In this document: positions 13,801-23,264 of the stretch, one piece after another
Numbering within the stretch: the first letter of the stretch is position 1
Layout of the letters: each line of letters starts with the position of its first letter
NCBI GenBank assembly: GCA_043381765.1
Contig: JBHJMP010000695.1
Coordinates: 1-31,176, forward strand
Origin: Collodictyon triciliatum
Taxonomy: Eukaryota; CRuMs
Reading direction: 5' to 3'
Length of the DNA: 31,176 nucleotides
Notes under the pieces: model-generated
What the model was told of the DNA's origin: nothing
The model's input: only the letters and a program-made list of their open reading frames with translations
Database searches by the model: none
Made by a program: the position numbers and the translations under genes

Positions 13801-16800
13801 ATAGATTACTTGAATAGTGTTCTTGAGTCAACTCAAGAGATTATCAATACAAATGTGCACCAGTAAACTGATGCATTAAAACTTAAATAGGAGATAGACC
13901 TTCTTTGCTTCTAATTCGGCTCGAACGCTTTCTTCCCATGCTTCGTCTGCCTTGGAGTAGAGTTTATCTCCGCGGCTGCGTCGGACGTTTTTTGATTCAA
14001 CGATTTCAGGGACATAAGTGTTTCTCACTAATAAAAATATGGAAAATTCTCATGTGATTATGCATCGAAGCAGGTAATATATTTGAAAATATCATTATGT
14101 GATTATCTATTTAAGTGTAATTCTTTGTTTCAATCACCTTCCTCATCAAAAACAACTCCATCGGGTGTTTCATAGATTCCAATATCAGTTACTGACGGTT
14201 CCTTGTACTGCTTGATTTTTTTACACAGTCCCTTCAGCAGAGCAACAGGGTTCATAACTGGGAGCTTGATAAAGTTGCGAAGTGCAGAAATGGATGCTTC
14301 ACGTCGGAAAGTCGACTGTGGATGCATACAATATTTTTGGAATCAAAATAGATAAAAACATAATTGAAGTGCAAACAAACAAATCAATAAATCAATAAAA
14401 AAAGATAAAAAAGATGCAAATACAAAACCTGGTCATATATTCCTTTTTCAGAGAAGAGCAGAGCCATGACAGATTCTTGTTTGCTGCCGACTACTTGATC
14501 TCGAATTTGCTCAGACGAGAATAATTTGCGACAAACATTTTCCCAAAGTCGAGGAAATTGCCAACGGTGACGAGCTGCGTTAAAATACGATAATTAGTAC
14601 AAATATTTCGAAAATGAATGAGAAGATATGCTACAAAGGAATCTTGATGTATAATTGGGAGTGACACAGAAGAATGTAAAATTTATAAAAATTAAAAACA
14701 GGAATATATGAAATAATGCTCACCGACAATAGGGTGATTCGCCAAAATAATAAATGATTCAAAGGTGCTCTCTGCGTGTTGGGCATATGCTAAGCATAAA
14801 AGTGCCTTTGCAAAGGAATCTTCAGAAAACTTATCTTCGGATGCCCCAGTGCAGCTCTAAAAAACCACCGTATCAATTATATATGTTAGCCAAAACATTT
14901 TTATGATGGTCCAGCTCAATTATCTCTCTTATTTCACCCAACAAATGGACACCTTTTCAACCCATTCATTAAGGATGAATATGAGTTCCTGGGTGATGCT
15001 TAGTGGGAGAGCATCTGATTCTATCTTCCTGATACTGTTGCGGACCGAGTGGAACGAACACAAAAGTAAATATATGACGGCATTGGAAAGATTCCTGCGG
15101 AAATTAGAGATGTAATACTTTGTGAGATTGAATGATTTACATATGATGTTTGCTCTGATAACATTCAAGTATATATGACAATAGCAAAATTATGTTTGAG
15201 AATCAAACTTCAGTTTCACAATCTGGCGTTCAACCATGCCAGCATGCTTTTGCAAGAGAAGCTTCAGAATGTCTGATGTCACCAAAAGCTCGGCCTCAGA
15301 AGCCTAGTAATCAAATCAAATAAAAAGGAACATAATAGGGATTAATAGAGAACAAGTCATAAAAAAAACTAAATAAAGCATCAAATACAATACATATACA
15401 AATATTGGTTTCTTGAAAATTCATGTGTAAAAAGTGGTATCATTTTCCTCTGAAAACAAGATTCGCAATCATCCTATACCTTTCTTAGCAAAGGGAGGGA
15501 GAATATTGTTGATTCGTTGATAAAAATTAAAGGTGACACACTCTTCGAATTCAGATGCTCCGCTAAAATGCGAAAAAAAAAAAAAAACACGAAGAAAATT
15601 AATTCACGTGTTTATTCAAAGTGTTATTTCAATCAGTCAATCATTGGTATAGTCGTTGCAAATTTCAAAACTCTTACCAAATTTCAAGTCTTTGGTGGCC
15701 ATATTCAGAAGATAGCGCACAGCAACTGCGAATTCGCTTCTTGATGCAACTTTTCCAGATGTGTTTTTCAGTATGGTAAGTAAAGGCGCACCAGTTTCAG
15801 TTAATTGTGGCAGGAGAGCGTCATTATTCGAGAACTGGAAAAGGCTTTGGAGACATGCCTTGCGGACGCTTTCCTTTTTCTCATTACTAATTCGAAGGTA
15901 GAAAATTCAGAATGCAAATCCACTCAGAAAACGACAAGTATCAAGGATAGGCCAGCGTCACTATTTTTTTTATTGTTATTTTTTAAATGAAAAGAAATTA
16001 TTTTTTTTTGTGGAAACCTCAATATTTGAACCACAAATTGAACGACATTTGTCGGTAGGGTAGACAAAGACTAAGAGTAATTATGTTTGTGTTGTGTTAA
16101 AATTCGAGTTAAATATGGATTGTAACTGATGAAAGGGTTCATAGTTTTAATATCTTTGTTTACCAAAGCCCATTCACCCAACATTTGAAACGCGATGCTC
16201 TTAGCTTCTTCCGATGCTGAATTGATACATTTTAGTATTTCCTCTTAATCCTGTAATTATTTTACACTAGATGGGCATTTTCTACATTATACACAAATTT
16301 ATATTTAAAGTAACTACATTCTGATTTTGCGTAAGGTACGAGTTTTTCGCAAATAAGCGATGCGATTTTGGGAATAGCTCCAGGTAGTGACACTGTTTTT
16401 AGCCCGTCAATCGTTTTCAACACATTAGCACGGTCATACCAATAGGGAAGAGGGCCATCAACACCTATTAAAAATACCGAGCACCAAATATGACTGCTGA
16501 TTAGCTTGAATTTCAACGAAACGCAAAGTAAATATATATATTTTTTCATGGATATGCCGACATATGGAGGTGGAAAGACAGGATATAATCCAAGTATTTA
16601 TCAATGATTTCTTCTACCCGTCAGTGTGCCGAAAAGATCCTTTGTGAGTTCAAGAATCACAGCTTCAGTCTTGAGTCGCGGGAGGATGGATATGATGTAT
16701 CGGTGAGAGATAGCTCGCTGCTCATCAGAGCTTCCTCTAAGAAGCGACCTTGGGATGGGAACCAGATGGTCTCTGTTCCATTTTTGAAGGGGTCATTAAT

Positions 16801-17516
16801 AATAATCATAATAATCATAATAATCATAATAATCATAATAATCATAATAATCATAATAATCATAACAATAATCATAACAATAATCATAACAATAATCATA
16901 ACAATAATCATAACAATAATCATAATAATCATAATAATCATAATAATCATAATAATCATAATAATCATAATAATAATAAAATAATAATCGAACCACCTAG
17001 CTTCAGAAATTCAGAAAAAGAGTTTTTTTTTTTAAAAAAAAAAACAACGCAAATACATGAGTACACTATGAAAGTTTCACCGAGTTTTAAAAGTATGCAA
17101 TTAATCAAGCTATTCATTTGATACCAACCTCGCGTAAGGACTCAGATCAAAGGTGAAAGCTCCAACAACAATATGCAAAAAAGAAAACACTATTTCGGGT
17201 GTGCGGATGAGTGTTTTTTTCAAAACAGGCAATATCTTCTGAACAAAAGTCTCTTCATCCAGTATCGAAACGAAGCCAACGAAGCTTTGGACTAAACCCA
17301 GAGATGGTTTATCTGTTACGCCCAAAACAAGGGTATTGAAGGCCTTGATAAGGAATTCCTGATGAAAAGTAACAATGATATGGACATATTGTAATTATGG
17401 GGTAAACCAAGGGTCAGTTGTAAATATATAAGAACACGGAGCCACAAATAATTATTTTAAAATAGTGACGTAAAATATTATTAATCATAATAATCAAAAC
17501 AGTTTCTTCTTTTTCC

Positions 17517-17549
<33 letters not shown>

Positions 17550-18797
17550 TTTTTTTTTTTTTTTCTATTTTTTTTTTTTTTTTTTTTTTTTTTGGAAACC
17601 TTGTGTTCCGGCTTCAGCACAAGTTTGGTGTTCACTTTAAGGTGGTTGACCGTAAGAGCAGCAAGAACGCTGCTTTCAATCGAGATTGGCAGAGCTTCGA
17701 TTTGGTTCATGTACGATTCGAATGCATTGGGGATCTGTTGGTGTGATATTCAGTGTTACATCTCTGCTCACGATTTCAAGAAAATAGCTCATTCAACGAC
17801 CAACTTTGCGCCAATATAATGTAGAAAGATGGGGAAATAAACTTCTTTTTTTTTTTTTTTTGATGCTTATGAGAGATTTCAAACCGAATTCAAGATTCCG
17901 TAATATCCGGAATGCCCTGCGTGTTGGTCATGTGCAGAACACGAAGCGAGGGCGACTAAAAGCCGACCTTGAATCGGTATCAGATTCACAAGGACTTCAG
18001 GCTTCAAATACGACTCAGGGGAGGATGAGATGATGACACAGGACCATCGAAGTAAAGTTGCAAGTTCGCGGCCGGCGTTTGCGTTTGCCAGACTGGGAAT
18101 AAGCTGGTGGGTGGGATGTAAGAAAGAATGAAGAAATTGAGCAGTTGTAAAATTGAATTGTATAAAGCATGTATGCAAAAAAAAAAAATACCAAAAAAAA
18201 AAAAAAAAAGGAGAAGGAATGCTTTGCTCATACAGTTAAAAGTTAGATATGAAATGATAATTGGGTTACTTTGTCGATTCGGACGAGCATGCGGGACCCG
18301 ATTTGCTTGATGCGTTTACAAGAGCGAAGAAGAGCCTTCTCGACAAGCTGTCGGGATGGTCTGTCCAGGTAGATGTGGAGCGTGTCCATGAAAATACGCG
18401 TGACAGTGGGGATGAAGGCTTCGATTTGCTCGCCTTGAATAGATATTGACAGTTAGAATAGGACAAAATATAAAGCAAATATAACACTACAATTAAAAAT
18501 AAAAAAGGATACTAATTCGAGGGAATGAAAAGATAAAAAAAAAAAAAACATAAAGAACAGATCCAACATGAATTGCGCTGTAAGAAAAATGACACGGATT
18601 ATAGTATAATAGACAGATAAATCTATACTTGCGCGCATCAGGATAGACGGCAGAGTCTCGTCAAAGAGTTGCGAGCGAACTTGAAAGGAGGTCTGAGTCA
18701 CACTGGTCTCAGCGCGTCGGATAATCACCTCCAGTTCTTCCAGATCCTCGATGAGCGAGAGATCCACAGGCACTTCAGACTCGTTTGTTTCCTCCAT
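509..18797 (-). CDS. GCN1: GCN1, eIF2alpha-kinase activator (HEAT-repeat, 63 exons)
   Basis: GCN1 is a cytosolic, ribosome-bound HEAT-repeat scaffold that passes the uncharged-tRNA or stalled-ribosome signal to the kinase GCN2. Joining 63 exons with matching splice phases gives one open frame of 7,965 nt, about 2,654 aa; human and yeast GCN1 are about 2,670 aa. Recognisable blocks in order are [20 protein letters not shown] (N-terminal), [13 protein letters not shown] (middle), [17 protein letters not shown] and [20 protein letters not shown] (EF3-like region), [41 protein letters not shown], then the GCN2-binding region with [24 protein letters not shown] and [16 protein letters not shown], and finally [16 protein letters not shown] near the C-terminus. 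The start is the first ATG (18795-18797); upstream only a TTG is in frame. The stop is TGA at 509-511. Exon lists are given in the three segment entries. The last intron holds an unrelated GTPase fragment and two assembly gaps. The family is certain; a few weak splice sites could move by some bases. Confidence 0.96.
841..932. repeat. Poly-A/AAAG tract at contig end
   Basis: AAAG-rich sequence passes into a homopolymer A run that ends at the first N gap. It lies in the last GCN1 intron. Confidence 0.9.
933..1032. other. Assembly gap, 100 N
   Basis: Exactly 100 N, the usual placeholder for a gap of unknown size. It lies between the last GCN1 exon and the GTPase island. Confidence 0.98.
1033..1137. 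repeat. AAGAG pentanucleotide satellite, about 21 copies
   Basis: A near-perfect 5-nt repeat directly abuts the gap. Open frames across it (EEKRREEKR or SSLLFSSLL) are artefacts of the repeat. Confidence 0.95.
1282..1853 (-). CDS. Partial Rab-like GTPase, DNAJC27/RBJ type (three exons)
   Basis: Exons 1853-1755, 1643-1527 and 1352-1282 join in frame and read as the middle of a small GTPase: [20 protein letters not shown] (switch II), then [16 protein letters not shown] and ISVLVCGNK, with CGNKID rebuilt across the last splice (the NKxD guanine-specificity motif), then [34 protein letters not shown] and the NKID region match DNAJC27 (RBJ), an atypical Rab fused to a C-terminal J domain. The switch II Gln of ordinary Rabs is absent (DMGGS), as in that family. 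The P-loop exon and everything after the region preceding the SAK/ETSA motif are missing: upstream is repeat plus a gap at 2107-2122, downstream repeat plus a gap at 933-1032. It lies on the same strand inside the last GCN1 intron, so it may be a truly nested gene, a pseudogene fragment or a misplaced contig. No J domain is visible. Confidence 0.8.
1885..2250. repeat. Compound A/G-rich satellite with a 16-N gap
   Basis: About eight copies of the 9-mer GAAGGAAAA (to about 1960) are followed by AAAGACAAAG units and then a long AAAGAAAGAAAA tract, interrupted by 16 N at 2107-2122. It separates the GTPase exons from GCN1 exon 62. Confidence 0.92.
2107..2122. other. Assembly gap, 16 N
   Basis: Short gap inside an AAAG-rich tract; its length suggests an estimated size, unlike the 100-N gaps. 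Confidence 0.97.
4575..4860. repeat. Poly-A / A(n)C tract around a 100-N gap in GCN1 intron 54
   Basis: AAAAAAAAC units, 100 N at 4615-4714, a run of more than 80 A, and then AAAAAAC units. It fills most of the intron between exons 54 and 55. The reading frame across the intron is intact. Confidence 0.95.
4615..4714. other. Assembly gap, 100 N
   Basis: Placeholder gap in poly-A, wholly inside a GCN1 intron. Confidence 0.98.
6719..6811. repeat. CAAAAA hexanucleotide satellite
   Basis: About twelve copies of ACAAAA followed by variants, in the GCN1 intron between exons 45 and 46. No coding role. Confidence 0.93.
6957..7060. repeat. GAAAAGAC 8-mer satellite, 12 perfect copies plus one variant
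   Basis: The perfect 8-nt unit runs from 6957 to 7052 and the last copy is GAAAAGAG. It lies in the GCN1 intron between exons 44 and 45. Because 8 is not a multiple of 3, the same 8-residue peptide cycles in every frame (FRLFVFSS), which makes spurious long open frames. Confidence 0.95.
16801..16968. repeat. AATAATCAT / AACAATAATCAT layered satellite
   Basis: Seven copies of the 9-mer AATAATCAT, five copies of the 12-mer AACAATAATCAT, then five more 9-mers. It lies in the GCN1 intron between exons 5 and 6, with its near end about 29 nt upstream of the exon 6 acceptor. Confidence 0.95.
17519..17593. repeat. Poly-T tract in GCN1 intron 4
   Basis: Long T runs broken by short AAA and A interruptions, ending one base before the donor site of exon 4 on the minus strand (17594-17599). 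Confidence 0.9.
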
Positions 18798-20426
<1,629 letters not shown>

Positions 20427-21636
20427 ATGACCCATTCTGGCAGGAACGAATCCTCACATGACCTCACAATCATGTCTCCCCCTTGGTGCCTGTTTTCTGA
20501 CGCACCTTCGACACCAGCAAATGCTCTTCTTGTGGATATGGACAACACCCAGCCTAAACGTCACTGCAGGGACGGGGTTGCAGCGCCTTCGCTAGCAGCG
20601 CCTTCGCTAGAATCACATGTCGATTGGGTCAATAGCATTCTGGCATCTCCTATCGGGGCCGAGACGGACGACCACTCTCGCTCAGTTGCTTCCGATAAGC
20701 TTGGAGGGACGCCCCCACAGAAGCAGCTGCATGTGAGAAATGTTTAAATAATCATTCAAAATATATTATGCCAATCTAGTTTATCACTCAATAAATGATT
20801 TAACGTATCATTAACGTTTATTTTATGATCTCATTCAATCTCTCATTCAATCTCTCATTCAATCTCTCATTCAATCTCTCATTCAATCTCTCATTCAATC
20901 TCTCATTCAATCTCTCATTCAATCTCTTATCTAATCTCCCGTTTAACATCGCATCACTGTTTTTTTTTTTTTTGCCGCAAAAAATGATTGAAACAGGATC
21001 AATCATACAGAGAACCTCATTCAATTCATAAGCTTGCTGGCGAATTACCTTCCAAAAACACAAACAAAGAGGAAATGAAGTCACTTACAAATTTGATGAA
21101 AGAGCCTAATTGCCTTGCGACTCGCTCTCATGAATCGCATGACTCCAGCGCGCGAAGTTTTGCTGAATTCACCTCTACAATGCCGCATCCCCGCTCAGAG
21201 TTGTCTTCTAGCCCACATCTGAAATCTATGAGACTAATGCCATCCATCACTCTCTCATCCCTGTCTGCAAATATGTATGGATGCAAAGATATGTCTCCTC
21301 TCAGAAGCACAAAAAGCTTCGTCTCTGCCACCAATCCAACATTTCCTTACCCTGAATCTCCAAAAAGCTCTGCGTCAATACCGCATATGGTGTCCTTGTC
21401 ATCTATAGTCAACATAGCTAGGCCATTGATGGAGTCGGCTTCACTTTTGGCATCCAATTTCCCTCGTTCGATGCAGATGTCTTCTTCTTCATGCTCATTC
21501 TCCTCTGCGTCCTTGTCTCCATCACCAGACCACTCACACTTGGCTCTCAAGAGGAAATACGAAATATCTTTTTCCAGCACAAAAGAGCGTGCGTATCGCT
21601 ATTTTATTACTCGTCCCTTTATTGTCTGTTAGTTAC

Positions 21637-21669
<33 letters not shown>

Positions 21670-21682
21670 AAAAAAATTATTT

Positions 21683-21731
<49 letters not shown>

Positions 21732-22161
21732 TTTACAAAAATTAATTGGATATATGCGTCTATCTAATGTATTATATAAAAATAGATAACCAAGCGACAT
21801 GTAGTCCAACGCCAAAAGCGTTAGGGACAGCAGGCGACCCTTCTCGCATGATCGAAAGAAGGGACAAACTAGGAAGTAAGCATTATATTTTTTGGATCAT
21901 CTTTGTTTATAAATCCCAAAACCAAAGCCCTTAATATGATGCGAGCATATCACAACAACATTGAATTACGCAAACTCACTCATGATATCAAATGTAGCCA
22001 TCATCCTTAAATCGAACATTGGTGTCCAAGAATCCATCAAAAAAATCAATGCGACTGCAACGCATTTTAATTCAGTCAGTGGTGGCGAAAAAAACAGGTT
22101 TTCAAAGGCTTTTGCCTCTCTTAGAATGAACATTACGATGGAAATGCCGCCGCCCTCTTAA
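20427..22161 (+). CDS. Ser/Pro-rich protein of unknown function (five exons)
   Basis: Exons 20427-20732, 21033-21588, 21786-21875, 21946-21993 and 22076-22161 join with consistent GT..AG phases into about 361 aa ending in TAA (22159-22161). The first ATG of the open frame is at 20427. I do not recognise the family. The first 290 residues are polar and rich in Ser, Pro, His and Met, with many SP and SS motifs (for example SSASLSPSPDHSHLALKRK), and look disordered and phosphorylatable. The AAPSL pair in exon 1 comes from a 15-nt tandem duplication. The last 70 residues are basic and helix-prone: IERRDKLG, IELRKLTHDIK, FSGGEKNRFSKAFASLRM. This loosely recalls a helix-loop-helix, but spacing is off and I do not claim it. 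Exons 1-2 are fairly secure. Exons 3-5 are inferred from splice phase; the poly-T tract at 21636-21724 lies in the intron between exons 2 and 3. Confidence 0.6.
20581..20610 (+). repeat. 15-nt tandem duplication inside a coding exon
   Basis: CAGCGCCTTCGCTAG occurs twice in direct succession in exon 1 of the Ser/Pro-rich gene and encodes AAPSLAAPSL. The length keeps the frame. Confidence 0.95.
20831..20926. repeat. TCATTCAATCTC 12-mer satellite, 8 perfect copies
   Basis: Eight exact copies and one degenerate copy (to 20938) in intron 1 of the plus-strand gene. There are no spacers, so it is a plain tandem array. Confidence 0.95.
21636..21724. repeat. Poly-T tract in intron 2 of the plus-strand gene
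   Basis: Two T runs separated by a short A-rich stretch, just downstream of exon 2; part of it may serve as a polypyrimidine tract, but the acceptor used is about 60 nt further on. Confidence 0.85.
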
Positions 22162-22676
22162 GTCTTAAAACAACCAAACAACACTGAAAGACGAAAAAGT
22201 CAACAAAATATCAAATTATCAAGCCACATAGAAGACAACAGAGAGCATAACATAAAAAAAAATACACACGGGAGAAACAAACCACCGCAAGAGCATATAC
22301 GCAGGTCATTCCCAGCCAAAAATCTTTCATCCACCAAGGCTCCCTTTCTTTGCAATCATTTAACACCTTCCTGAATACTTCAATTTCTTTTGACGCGCAC
22401 CTTTTGAAAAAACACGAGGCTCGCATCTTGAAGAACTTCACTGAGAATAAAACACATATTTATTTCTTCAGTCCACGAGTTTCTCCTATTATCTTACGAT
22501 ATAACAACCACTTCACCTTTTTTCACGTTATGAAGAAGTTGTGGTATGAATCTTGTAGAGCATGGGAAAAGAAAAACTATAATTCAGGACCGAGTATTGT
22601 TTATGCACAAGGAAAATGAGACTTTTCGCAGGGGCAGAGTCAGGAAGGGGATTCCATAACTTTTCAAGACTTTATT
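22162..22676. other. Convergent intergenic region
   Basis: These 515 bp separate the 3' ends of the plus-strand gene and the DUF4062-NACHT-TPR gene. Short open frames exist on both strands (22350-22619 plus; 22211-22441 minus, with a hydrophobic C-terminal half), but they overlap each other and resemble nothing I know. I treat the stretch as 3' UTR and terminator sequence. Confidence 0.5.
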
Positions 22677-23057
22677 TTAGCAAGGAGGAGGCTTGTGTAT
22701 TTTGGATTTCGCAAAGTTGATTCTTTTCTCAATATCTTTGGTTTTCTGGTCTTTTTCGCCGTAGCATGCGGAAAATGCATTTTTTGTTTTTAAAAATGAA
22801 TCCAAAGCCTCCTGATATTTTCCAAGACGATAGTAGATATTTCCGACCTTATAAAATGCATCTCCTGTATGTACATGGAGATCTCCAAACAGCTTCAAAT
22901 AAATCAGTAACGATTTTTGATAATGTTCTAACGCACCCTTGTTTCTATTCAACAAAGTAAAATCCAAAAAAAAAAAAGTAAACAAAGTATAAATGAAATC
23001 ATTCATTATTTCAATATGAACATACGATTGCAACTCTTTTATCCTTCCTGTTGTTTC

Positions 23058-23124
<67 letters not shown>

Positions 23125-23233
23125 TTTTTTTTTNNNNNNNNNNNNNNNNNNNNNNNNNNNNNNNNNNNNNNNNNNNNNNNNNNNNNNNNNNNNNNNNNNN
23201 NNNNNNNNNNNNNNNNNNNNNNNNNNNNNNNNN

Positions 23234-23264
<31 letters not shown>

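Larger units (their letters stand above)
11579..18797 (-). other. GCN1: GCN1 exons 1-26, N-terminal HEAT region (aa 1-1226)
   Basis: Exons in transcription order: 18797-18629, 18433-18270, 18103-17885, 17734-17600, 17358-17129, 16772-16618, 16464-16318, 16216-16164, 16070-16018, 15886-15678, 15562-15480, 15303-15209, 15094-14953, 14856-14724, 14574-14429, 14315-14138, 14027-13900, 13702-13559, 13463-13371, 13307-13170, 13035-12870, 12799-12698, 12506-12388, 12287-12149, 11991-11834, 11758-11579. Each join keeps the reading frame and uses GT..AG. Exon 5 aligns with the human block around QKSLLRSPENV. Exons 16-18 match the charged linker of GCN1 ([13 protein letters not shown], then Lys/Glu-rich helices ending [20 protein letters not shown]). 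Exon 24 carries [20 protein letters not shown]. This half is the least conserved part of the family, so exon borders here rest mostly on phase and on weak similarity. Confidence 0.85.

Noticed and set aside
16657-17121. Asn/His-rich and Tyr/Asp-rich frames resembling low-complexity proteins
   Set aside because: Translation of the AATAATCAT satellite within an intron; only 16618-16772 is exon.
20831-20938. CRISPR-like repeat array
   Set aside because: The 12-mers are directly adjacent with no spacers and the genome is eukaryotic; it is a minisatellite.
22211-22619. Minus-strand frame with a membrane-like segment and an overlapping plus-strand frame
   Set aside because: Neither resembles a known protein, they overlap, and the position between two 3' ends fits UTR better.
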